DNA of 64,000 nt, from contig BGZK01000861.1 in NCBI GenBank assembly GCA_005406025.1, positions 1-64,000 on the forward strand, in the 5' to 3' direction. The DNA is from Eumeta japonica. Its lineage: Eukaryota; Arthropoda; Insecta; Lepidoptera; Psychidae. The notes under the pieces are model-generated. The model was not told where the DNA came from. It saw nothing but the letters and a program-made list of their open reading frames with translations, and did no database searches. The position numbers and the translations under genes are program-made. Numbering within the stretch: the stretch's first letter is position 1; every line of letters starts with the position of its first letter. Positions 35,480-44,629 of the stretch are shown here, in pieces.

Positions 35480-35860
35480 GAGTTTAGATCTTGCTGAGCG
35501 ACCAGTGGTTACCACCCATCGCTACTGAATCCGAGGCCCATGGTGCGTCCAGTGGCCGTTATCGCTGCTGCCGCCCACTGCCGTCGAACTCGAGGCCCGT
35601 GGCGACTTTCCTGATCCGGCCTTTTGTGCCCGGCGCGCCCGCCACTATTGCCCATTGCTGCCGAGCCGAAGGTCCGTGGTGTTTTCCTCGCCGCGCTGCC
35701 TGTCCTCGGAGCACCCGCTGCTACCGCCTCTGCTGTCGAACCCGAGGCCCGAGACGTCTTCGCTGCCCGCCTGGCGCGCGCGCCTCGTATTACTAGCGGC
35801 CGCCGCGCCTATACCCCCGGACCTCCCTGCGACCTCCCACGTTCCCGCGGCTGCGAATTA
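35480..35860. repeat. GC-rich degenerate tandem repeat, four units
   Basis: Units keyed by CGAGGCCCATGG (35532), CGAGGCCCGTGG (35591), CGAAGGTCCGTGG (35667) and CGAGGCCCGAGA (35743), spaced 59, 76 and 76 bases. Each is preceded by a GCTGC-GCC...TCGAA-type stretch. All three plus frames stay open for 76 to 101 codons, which is a composition effect. No single frame shows a domain. It lies directly downstream of the LINE tail and upstream of another repeat. Confidence 0.5.
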
Positions 35861-35924
35861 TGTACCGCTTTATTTATTAAGTTAGCATTTATCTATAAAA
35901 TAAATACTTATTAATTTTGAGGGC

Positions 35925-36060
35925 GTATTTCTCATAGATACGGACCGCATGTCCGAATGAACGACAACTGGTGACTCCTCTGGGCATGCGAGTGTCCATG
36001 AGTGACGATGATCATGTACTGGTCATCAACTGGTGGTTCTCATGCTCGTTTAAATTTCGA
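35925..36060 (+). repeat. 3' end of a lepidopteran dispersed repeat
   Basis: GCATGCGAGTGTCCATGAGTGACG, TCATGTACTGGTCATCAACTGG and TTCTCATGCTCGTTTAAA correspond to the GCGGGTGTCCATGGGCGACGG...CATCAGGTG...ATGCTCGTTTGCC end known from many lepidopteran loci. Confidence 0.5.
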
Positions 36061-36462
36061 TAATGATACATATAGAAAGAACTTTTAGTGTGTGCACAAA
36101 TGGGGTTTTTGTGTCGAAGAGTATATCTGTATAAAATTGCATATAATTGTCTTTAATTCTTCTATTACTTCGTCTACGGATGTGTACAAATACTTTATTG
36201 ACGTGTATTCCACAAAAAATGCATAGAGAATTATATTTAAGAGAAATAATGAACTCTAAATGATGAGAAATGTATTGAGTATTGCACAAAGATTGCAGAT
36301 TGTAGTCGTGAGAAGGGTGAAGTATATTTGTGTTACCCGAGTAAAATCTATTTTTGGATAGACGAAATCTAGGCCCTACATTTCATCAACTACAGTGACC
36401 TAGATAACCCGAGGAATCGTTGAATGAATAAATAAAATTTGATAAAACAGTGCGGTGGGTCT

Positions 36463-36520
36463 CCAAAGCCACGGGTGGCGGTCGCGCGCTTTATTCTGGC
36501 CTACCCTCATTTGTTAACGT
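36463..36520 (+). promoter_or_regulatory. Duplicated GC-rich motif, copy A
   Basis: GGTGGCGGTCGCGCGCTTTATTCTG followed by GCCTACCCTCATTTGTTAAC. The 17-base core GCCTACCCTCATTTGTT (36499-36515) and the 9-base CGCGCGCTT (36483-36491) recur in the same order and nearly the same spacing at 38908-38942. CTCATTTGTTAAC includes a forkhead-like word. Function unknown. Confidence 0.45.
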
Positions 36521-36704
36521 CCGCGAAGGTGTTGTGAGGCAAATTCTGGGAATCATGTTGATCCTGCGCATGCGTGATGTTAATTTTGGGACATTGTTCT
36601 AAATAGAAAGTGAGACCGAAAACTTTTTTATTTACCCTTCTGTCAGAATCCTGTGTGCGTCCTACATACGCCTTGGCATAATCAATGTGAATAAAATTAG
36701 ACAT
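36507..36704 (-). other. Small open frame, 65 codons, doubtful
   Basis: A hydrophilic frame starting ATGTCTAATTTTATTCAC on the minus strand, preceded 8 bases upstream by TTATATAAAG (TATA-like, too close to be a normal promoter). An AAGG-GTAAATA word inside could be a donor splice site, so it might be a first exon. No family signature. It ends in motif copy A. Chance is the default explanation. Confidence 0.15.
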
Positions 36705-37235
36705 CTTGCTTTATATAACGCACAGCCGTGAAGTACAAATGTTTAGTTATATTTTACGTTATGCTCGTTAGTCCTATTATAGTCCAATAAAAAACTGAAC
36801 GTCGATAAACATAATTTATTTTATGACTGATAAAGTTAAATATTCTATTGTCTGGGACGTTAATTCACAGAAATCCATGATTAAACGCTTGCCTGTAACA
36901 TGCATTAACAACTATTTACAATATTTGTCTAATAAATGAGATGTTAATCATTGAATCTTAAGTGTTGTGATTTCCCATTAAAGTTGTCGTAAATATAACA
37001 TAATATGTGTATGTTTTCTTATATAACACTTTATTCAAGATTAATACACAATATTAATTTTAGCGTGTACCTTCGCCGTGCGTTTCGCTTGATTGGCTGT
37101 TTCTTTGTTTACTTTATACTTCATGAGTCGCAGACTATTCGTGATTTGAAACAAAATTGAAAACAACCTATAACTAGAACTTAAGGCATTCAAATAATAA
37201 GTAATAGTTTTGTGAGCGAGCGCGATGACCAAGAA

Positions 37236-37484
37236 ATGGAGATAAAATCGGTTATGTTTTTTAAATACGATACCAAACTGAAAGGCGAATTAGCTGAATT
37301 AGACATCAAGTGTAATGAGCTCACAGATCGGCGCGATCGCTTACAAATGCTGGTTAATGAAATGACCGAGTGTCGGGAGCATTACGAACACACCCTTCTG
37401 CAAATTCAATCACTTCAGGCAGAATTACAGAATAATAGAATGCAAATGGATAAATTGCAACACGAATGTAACGATTTAATGTAA
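37236..37484 (+). CDS. Small coiled-coil protein, unrecognised
   Basis: An 82-residue single-exon frame from the ATG at 37236; the same frame stays open upstream to a GTG at 37212, but ATG with AGAA before it and G after it fits eukaryotic initiation better. After about residue 15, leucine, methionine and isoleucine recur in heptads (KLKGELAELDIKCNELTDRR onward, then LQIQSLQAELQNN), rich in E, K, Q, N and R. This predicts one continuous coiled coil to the end. No signal peptide or membrane segment. An ATG at 37225 opens a 6-codon out-of-frame upstream ORF overlapping the start. An inverted CCAAT (GATTGGC) lies at about 37091, and AATAAA lies at 37665-37670, about 180 bases after the stop. Its composition is unlike the AT-driven chance frames nearby. 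It could also be the last exon of a larger gene or a fragment of a retrocopy. I do not recognise the family. Confidence 0.5.
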   Translation: MEIKSVMFFKYDTKLKGELAELDIKCNELTDRRDRLQMLVNEMTECREHYEHTLLQIQSLQAELQNNRMQMDKLQHECNDLM

Positions 37485-37664
37485 ACACTTCATTAATAGG
37501 TGTCCTCAGTCCACGTTGAAGGTTGAGCAATGCGTAATACGTATCTGTGTAAAGTTTTTTAACTATCTTTAACATCGCTCATATTATTGTATAATTGTAA
37601 CATTCGCACATTGCTCGGAATACCGATAGAAGTGAGAATTAAACTATTGTCAATTAATTTAAAT

Positions 37665-37670
37665 AATAAA
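37665..37670 (+). promoter_or_regulatory. Polyadenylation signal AATAAA
   Basis: Canonical hexamer 180 bases downstream of the coiled-coil stop codon, in a plausible 3' UTR position. The background is AT-rich, so chance occurrence is likely enough to matter. Confidence 0.35.
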
Positions 37671-37679
37671 TTACGGAGT

Positions 37680-38000
37680 TTAAAATTTTAGTATTTTATT
37701 TAATTTGCAAATCCCAAAGAAAACAATGTTCTATCAAAAAAATCAAAGGACAAAGAGCAAAAGTGTTGCGAAATGTATTAAACTTAGTAAGTTTTTAAAT
37801 GAATTTTCAAACACTTCATAGTATGAATTTTCTAGAAGTGTGCAATCGCAAATTATCGAAAATATAATTTTACATAATTGTTCGCAATGACATTGTTCTT
37901 GATAATAAATGGAAATAAAATTAAATAGTTTTTTCAATGGAGCAATATTTACGTATACAATTGCATTACAGGATTTCTCTCAAATTGGCTTATTTTTCAA
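37680..38000. other. AT-rich noncoding stretch
   Basis: Nothing recognised. The 64-codon minus frame 37743-37937 is low complexity. Confidence 0.5.
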
Positions 38001-38004
38001 TAGA

Positions 38005-38057
38005 TTTCATATTCTTATCCAAACGTACTTAATTTGCGTTTGGATAAGAATATGAAA
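38005..38057. repeat. Perfect 21-bp hairpin with 11-base loop
   Basis: Arms TTTCATATTCTTATCCAAACG (38005-38025, given as a 21-base stem) and its exact complement at 38037-38057. The pairing stops sharply at both ends. Confidence 0.85.
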
Positions 38058-38274
38058 CCTTAATCATATAAAATGTACCTATTTCTAAAAAGACTCTAAA
38101 AATTGGTTTCAAAAGAAAATTAAAAAAGAAAATTACTTTACCAACGAAAACAATATAGAAGATTCACAGACACTATCAATGTCAAAGTATTGGTCGAAAA
38201 TCCACTGTTCCGATACAGCTGTCGTACACACTTGTGTCATCCGACGAGAGGGAACAAAAAAAAAAAATCATCGA

Positions 38275-38960
38275 AGCAAAAAGGCAAAAATGGCGGCGCC
38301 GCATTCGGCACACGTACGCGGGGATATCCCGGTCAAAAAGTTAACTCGTGCGTGCCTCCCGCGCGCGCCGCCGACGGCCGCTGTCAAACGCCCCTGTGAG
38401 AAATCATTGCCCTTTTCGGATAGCCCGTTCCCCGGCCTCCAGCCGCCGTGGTAATATATGCACGTATGAAATATTGAAACTACGTGTCTGTAAATATATA
38501 TATTTTTTTGGGTTTTTAACGCGGGTCTAGGCTAGGTATATCGCGGCGATCCTAATACATCACGCCGGAGAATGTACGAGGAGAGAGAGAGTGAGAAAAA
38601 AAAAAGAAAGATCGTTTGGTTATGTATAAAAATACAGTGATGTAATTTTATAAAAAGGTTCTGGACCGATACCGTAAATTTTATTGGAAGAAAAGTAAAG
38701 AAAACATATTACAACCGAAACCGATATCTTAAATCCTCCGTGGACTATCGAACTATTTTATGTAAATAATAAATCGGGGAGGGTTGACCGTACAAATCGT
38801 CGGCGCGGCTCTAGGTAAGGTCTTAATTTTTAATTCGGGGAGAGAGCGCGCGTGCGGCGCGCGCAGCGGTCGAAGTAAGAATGATGTCCGTGGGCCGCGG
38901 CGGTGACCGCGCGCTTAGTTACGCCGCCTACCCTCATTTGTTTACCATTGCCGTAGAACT
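38275..38960. promoter_or_regulatory. GC-rich region with YY1/Pho and GAGA motifs, and motif copy B
   Basis: Two GC-rich blocks (38285-38460 and 38790-38945) around an AT-rich middle. AAAATGGCGGC at 38287-38297 is a canonical YY1/Pho-type word. GAGGAGAGAGAGAGTGAG at about 38579-38597 and GGGGAGAGAGCGCG at about 38837 are GAGA-factor-type words. CGGCTCTAGGTAAGG at about 38806 resembles a donor splice site. CGCGCGCTT at 38908 and GCCTACCCTCATTTGTT at 38926-38942 repeat the motif found at 36483-36515. Pho plus GAGA motifs are the usual ingredients of insect Polycomb response elements and of some promoters; which of these applies here is inference. Overlapping frames at 38179-38530 are compositional. 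Confidence 0.4.
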
Positions 38961-38964
38961 TGTT

Positions 38965-40050
38965 AGAGATTAAGCAGGCATCTTATGCAGTGACCTACGC
39001 TATTTAAACATTATACAACTTAAATTTTTCTACTACGTAACAGTATGCATATCTATTAAATACATTGTTCTTTTGTTGTTCTGTCTCTTATAAAATGGAA
39101 TGATGTTTTTTTTTAAAATATAGTCCTAATAAATATGTAGTAGTAGGATGTTTTATTTATGAAACACTTTGATAATATGCTTTACAGAAATTTATCAAAT
39201 TCATAGTGTCAAAAAAGCTTTCTCTTACTTAGTCTTCATGACGTCTTTTTTGTTTAGGTAATTTGAATTTTGAAATGTTTACTTAATACTTAATGAACAG
39301 ATGAATACAGCTACACTATATTATAACAAAAATACAAAAAAATTGCTTTCGTATAGAAGGTAAATACCTTCTATACTATATATTAAAAAAATAAACATTT
39401 TAGAAAAGTTAAGTAAATTATAAATAAACTCGTTCAACATTCAATATTATGTATTTTATATCAAAACCTAGAGGTGCATGATTCACAGAGACGTTGGTAA
39501 GTAGCATATAAAGATTATAGAAAATTCGCGAAGTTATTTAAGCCAAAAATAGCAATTAGAAATTATTATAGAAAATGGTTTAATTCTCTGCGAATCGTAT
39601 TATGTTATACAATAACTGCAATTAACCTTCATAAATTGTTTAATTTCCAAAAAATACGTATTTAAAAATATCGCTTTTATTTGTATTACATACTATGTAG
39701 TCTTTAAATATATGCGGATTATTCAAATTGTTTTTATCTGTAAAAGAAGACACTATACTAGAACAACTATAAAAAAATATCTTTCGCTATTTAAAATTAA
39801 TTTTGTTGCCTTTTACAGTATTTCTAGGCATTTCTTATGCCTATAGCAAAAAAAGTTCTTGTTAACTACGATCAAAGAGTATTAATAATTCTTATTTGTT
39901 TTAGAGAAAACTTAACTGGGATCCCGATAGATGTGATTGCGACTATACGTAACAGTTATAATATTATTCCTACATTTAACCTATTAATGTAAGTGTACAT
40001 AAAACAATAATATTATTATATATCATGAAGCTAGGAATTGATTATTCATG
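38965..40050. other. AT-rich noncoding stretch with a short palindrome
   Basis: No gene is supported. GTATAGAAGGTA-aa-TACCTTCTATAC at 39351-39376 is a perfect 12-bp stem with a 2-base loop. Confidence 0.5.
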
Positions 40051-40056
40051 CTTTCC

Positions 40057-40497
40057 TTATACTGGAGGTAGCACATCGTCAGTACAGAGCAGCCAGCGGT
40101 TGACAATTTTGTCATTCAAGCACTTGTATTTTTTTTGCGCACACACATGAATGTGACAAGAACAAAGGATACGTTTCACGAATGTATGGAGCTCCGGCCT
40201 GCATCTTGTACACGAATTATTTAAAACCGCTAACTGCGGTGTTTTGATTATGATTTTGGTGCACTTTAACTCGGTTTTCTGTATGAAGCTCTTGAACATG
40301 TAATTATAGGTAATAACTAATTTAAAAAATGAAAAGTGCGTCGATGACATAATAGATATTAATAGGCGAGTATAACCGGCAGCAGAGAGAGATAAAGTCA
40401 GCAGAGAGCGAAAAAGAAGAAAGCAGTGTATAATTGCATTCCTTTCTGTCCGCTGGCCAAGCTCGCCCATGAATAGAGACTTTGTTGATTGAAGCAT
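40057..40497 (-). CDS. 146-codon open frame, hypothetical
   Basis: The longest ATG-initiated frame in the window. The first third is hydrophobic (FLLFRSLLTLSLSAAGYTRL), and the C-terminal third has several cysteines (NNSCTRCRPELHTF, ILCSCHIHVC). No domain is recognised, no polyadenylation signal is evident close to the stop, and an overlapping 83-codon frame lies at 40322-40573. At this AT content a frame of this length is somewhat unlikely by chance but not excluded across 64 kb and six frames. It could be a decayed exon or a transposon fragment. Confidence 0.2.
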   Translation of the reverse strand: MLQSTKSLFMGELGQRTERNAIIHCFLLFRSLLTLSLSAAGYTRLLISIMSSTHFSFFKLVITYNYMFKSFIQKTELKCTKIIIKTPQLAVLNNSCTRCRPELHTFVKRILCSCHIHVCAQKKYKCLNDKIVNRWLLCTDDVLPPV

Positions 40498-40559
40498 ATT
40501 TAATTTTTGATAAATGTTTGAAAATCCTATCTATATACCTCAAAACACTCAACTTACTA

Positions 40560-41345
40560 AAAAAAATGGCCAAGAGCGTGTCGCACCATGCTCAATGTAT
40601 GGTTCCGAAGCTACTACTACAAAGAAATGCTATATAATGAAAAAACTACATTGTTACACTTTTTTCCATGTTTCCCGCATATAGTAGGTAAAAGAACTTT
40701 AGTCGCCTATGAATAAAGAAACAAGTTGGTATGTTGACTATTACTCTTAAATTAGTGTAAACTAAAAAAGGCCCCGTAAAAGAGCGTATCTTAATGGCAT
40801 TTACGTCATTTTTTCGAGAAACGCAATTTTTCGGCAATAACTCAAAAACCGTATATCCGATCATGTTTAAAATGATTTTCATGGAATTATCCATCAAACG
40901 TTACTTTTGCGATTTTTTTCATATTTTCTGGGCGTCTGGTTTAAAAATAAAGGGGAGAGGACTCAATTTCTGCTACTTTTGGAGCGATTCTTTTCGAAAA
41001 TATTCGCGTAATCAAAAAGTTGCTTAGAAACTTGAATAGTTTAAAAAAAACTGTTGAAATATGCCACACGATGATGTTTCCTGAAAAAATGTTTTTTTAG
41101 CTTTTGTTCCGTGTATGGAATGCTCCCTCTAGAAATATTTACTTTTGTTATTTAACTTCTAAATTAAGTAGTGTCTAGCAAGACAACTATACTTTAAATT
41201 TCATCAATATACATCAAGATGTATTTTGTTTTTTTGAGTAAAGGCTTTTAAAATGCCTGTGACATACGGGTTGACGGACGGACGAACGGCACGACGAAAC
41301 TATAAGAATTACGTTATTGCCATTTTGGCTAGGAATCTTAAAAAT
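40560..41345 (+). repeat. GGGTTCCG-class dispersed repeat, copy 4
   Basis: Begins GGCCAAGAGCGTGTCGCACC and ends GACGAAACTATAAGAATTACG...GCTAGGAATCTTAAAAATT. It is about 785 bases long and collinear with copies 2 and 3, including GAGCGTATCTTAATGGCATT and GAGCGATTCTTTTCGAAAAT. Frames at 40646-41027 on both strands lie inside. Confidence 0.75.
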
Positions 41346-41349
41346 TATA

Positions 41350-42310
41350 TGTAAGAATCTGTGTTTATAAGTACTCGTTCATTTTAACTTATATACGAAT
41401 CTTGGATAATAAGGTTTTTCCGTCAGTATTTTATTAAGTTAAATCTTATGATACAATTTTGATACATTTAAGTTACCAACGTTAGAAAACAACGTTCTAT
41501 ATGAACGTATTATTAAATAATGCTTTTGTACAAAAAATACTTTAAAAACTTTAATTTTATTATTTTTCCAATAATTTGTAGATTTTTTTTGGATTTTGTA
41601 ATATATGTACAAAGTGTAGGCCGGATATGAAACTTCTTCTTTGCATCTCTTGCTTTTTTGAAGATACTTCTAATGACTGACACTATAAAAACACGCCCCT
41701 CTTTCCCCGTACATTTGTTTCACTGACAACTACTTGTTTTAATACATTGTTTTTGTATACTTACTCAATAAGCACACGTGCCGATAATTAGCAGTTCGTA
41801 GCTTCATGTTTTAGTAGGGTTCCTATTAGCTGTGCACACATGTACCGGAAAATGTGAAATAGCAACGCCATCTAGTGGCACTCTAAACTGTCTTCAAACT
41901 AAGGTTAGAAACATAAGCTTATTGTTTATATTTACCTAAGGCTTTAGTCGAGACGTCTGTACGATGGGTATATTCAGGAGCCAAATATTTCAATTTGCCA
42001 ATTTTATCTTTACAACTTGAGGAGTATAGTTTTGTATCTAGTGTTTACTTTAACAATGATAAATTTAAATATTACATTTGTATTGTGGTTTAATTATGAT
42101 CATAAATAGTAACAGAGACCCTTATTTTTTTGTAAAAGTTCACTCAAAAGCTTGGAATAAATTACGGTACTTTTGTTTCTTTTGATATAATCATTAACGT
42201 GCTCGCGATTTCATATATAGGGAATTTATTTTTGATAAACCTAAATTAAACTAAAATTTTTGAGAGATGTTGATGAACGTATATGTTATCATAACTAACG
42301 CTCTAAAGTT
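41350..42310. other. AT-rich noncoding stretch
   Basis: No gene is supported. GCCATCTAGTGGCAC near 41871 recalls the GCCATCTA words at 25.4 kb but lacks the full CTCF core. Confidence 0.5.
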
Positions 42311-42318
42311 AAAACCCA

Positions 42319-42546
42319 TTAAAAATGCGATTCGTAATTTTGGAGATTAGCGTATTCAAACAGATACACAAAGTTTTTAAGAATAATCTTATTGTATTCT
42401 GTTAAACTTCCTACACCACCCGCAACAAGTTTTCCGCAAATATTGTCAAGGTACATATCTAACGGTTTTAGAGTTTTATTATAACAGATGTATCCGGCTT
42501 CTGTGTTGGAAGAACCTATGTCTTTTATTTGTAGGTATTTTTCCAT
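42319..42546 (-). CDS. 75-codon open frame with protein-like composition, hypothetical
   Basis: Starts at an ATG on the minus strand with MEKYLQIKDIGSSNTEAGY, continues through a KLVAGGVGSLTEYNK stretch and ends in YESHF. The composition (balanced K, E, D, N, G, Y) is more protein-like than the neighbouring chance frames. There is no signal peptide, no recognised domain and no clear promoter. It may be a fragment of a gene or transposon. Confidence 0.25.
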   Translation of the reverse strand: MEKYLQIKDIGSSNTEAGYICYNKTLKPLDMYLDNICGKLVAGGVGSLTEYNKIILKNFVYLFEYANLQNYESHF

Positions 42547-42839
42547 TATACTGCCAAATAAATGAATTTAAACTTATAGTCCGTATAAGAACCTCAGTCC
42601 AGTTGGCTCAATACTCAATCTGTTTTTGTTTTTGAAATCAAAAAACTTCAATAGTCCAATAGAAAATTCAGCTTACTTTTTAAAATTGATAGGAATTCCT
42701 GAACTGCAAAGAATACGTAATTAGGGGACTTCATAAAAAATAGGAGTTTTGTATTTGAAGTTTGCTTTTTACGTATGTTCACCAATTTTTCGGAAGGATT
42801 AGCCTAAGTTATCTCTTGTTTTCTGTTACGATAGTATCA

Positions 42840-43250
42840 ATGCGATGGAGATGCGATCTCTACGTTGTATGTGTGGAGTGTCTTGAAAAGATAAATGTAG
42901 AAACAGTGATGTCAGAGAGCGGCGTGGTTTGAAGGAAGACGTGGTGACTAGAGTAGAAAGAAGTATGTTGCAGTGATTTGGCCATCTGGAAAGGTTGAAT
43001 AAAAGTAAACTGAAAAAACTAATTTATAGAACAAATATGTGTAATGGAAAAGTCGTCAAGGGTAGCCATGAAAATCCTGTGTAGAACATATTGGCGACAT
43101 ATTAAAAAAGAGCGAAACTTTTAGCACCCGAAACCGATGAGCTAGCATGAAAAAATTGATGGATGTCAGTGAAACAAGAGCGATATCCAAAGACGTACCA
43201 TGTGGTCTCTGCCCACCCTTCTAGGAAATAGGCATGAGTTTATATTATAT
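42840..43250 (+). mobile_element. LINE reverse transcriptase 3' fragment, WFGHLER family, copy 2
   Basis: Translation gives MEMRSLRCMCGVS, KDKCRNSDVRERRGLKEDV, VTRVERSMLQ-FGHLERL and, further on, a WMSVKQERY-type end before GGCATGAGTTTATATT. The CMCGVS block, absent from copy 1, shows that this copy reaches further 5'. Stops and frameshifts make it inactive. Confidence 0.75.
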
Positions 43251-43254
43251 ATTA

Positions 43255-44625
43255 ATCATGACCGATTTATTTTTCACTACGAAAAATATTCTTAAAGTAA
43301 CATTTTATTCAAATTGAAATACTGTTTACATGGTTACATCACATCGCCGAAAGTGTATTAACATATTTACCGACCTCACAATTTTACAGGTAACATTAGC
43401 GCAGCGAAATTCTATTCCATAATGGCTTACTCGTGTTATTAGGGTGAATAATTGTTGAGATAAACAACCCTTAAATGCATATACATAATTAGCTTACATT
43501 TACACGGCATATATGTGTAAGTTACATGTTTTGGAATATAAATATATAATATATTTTATATATGCTTGGTCTTAGGGTATATATTTTATCTCTGTACATT
43601 AAATTAATACATATAATACCATTTAATGCAGAATTTCCGTAAGTTTAAGGGACACTTAAAAAAGTTAAAGTTCTAGAGGGTTATCATAAAAATTTTCTCA
43701 TTCCGATATGTACAAAAAGTAACTGTGAAGGTCATAGAGCCTTAAAAAATTGTAACATGCACAATAATTTGACACAGCAAACTAACATAGGTTTTCACAT
43801 TGTCGTGGACTGACACATCGTCATCCTACTGTGTGTCACTTTTGTGTCCGTCCGTCAGTCATGTGGCTTCTTTATCGTTTTTAAGCTATTGCATAGCTTC
43901 TATCGCGGGCCTTGAGCGTGGAGATCAAATCCAGAAATTCCGTAACGAAAATAACCTAACACCCCCCACTCCGACCGCCACAGCGGTGATACTTTTTACT
44001 TTTGTCATCTATCGATGAATAGCAGAACTTTCAATGACTTTTTTGAAATATCACGCTTGTCTCGTTAGTTCAGCAACTCGCCTCTAGGTGGCATTGGTTG
44101 TATCGGCGTTACTACGCATGCGTAATCCCCTCTTCGCCCCGCAATCTGGTGACTCATGCCTGCTTAGAGTTTCGGCGTTAGGGCACCTCCTCAAAAAAAA
44201 AACTGCATAAATAAAATAAATAAATAATTATAATTGCATAAGTTGATAAAAAATACTATGCAATAGCTTTACCGCGGCAGTCCCCGAGTACCACACGAAT
44301 TTTCTTTTGACTTCCGTTTTGTATAGACACGGAAATTGAATTCGGCATGGTTTGTGCACAGCCTTATTATTACACTAGATGCGTATGAAACGGTCAAATT
44401 CCACTTGCGTTCGTGTGTTCAATGAATTCTGGTGTTATTTAAAACTATTGGGCGCAATAAAATGTAACGATTTCAATAATAGTATCGGTTTCTTTTTTTA
44501 TATAATCACTCCCCAATCTATGCCAATCAAACCCACTGCTGAGGCGTACCCTTCCACATCCTTTTTATTTCGGGTCCAGGGTAACGATTTAATAAAAATA
44601 GTGATAGAATAATTTCAATACTATA
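43255..44625. other. Noncoding stretch with one CTCF-like site
   Basis: No gene is supported. CCTCTAGGTGGCAT at 44081-44094 matches the CTCF core with one clear mismatch. Small frames at 43800-44018 and 44379-44612 lack signatures. Confidence 0.4.
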
Positions 44626-44629
44626 AATA

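Noticed and set aside
35491..35914. Frames of 76 to 101 codons in the GC-rich tandem block
   Set aside because: All three plus frames are open at once and the repeat period of 76 is not a multiple of three, so this is a composition effect.
38179..38530. Three overlapping plus frames as a gene
   Set aside because: They follow the GC-rich block, shift frame without signal and lack any family signature; the block is better read as regulatory.
41868..41882. GCCATCTAGTGGCAC as a CTCF site
   Set aside because: The spacing between AG and GGC is one base short of the CTCF core, so it fits better as a repeat-type word.
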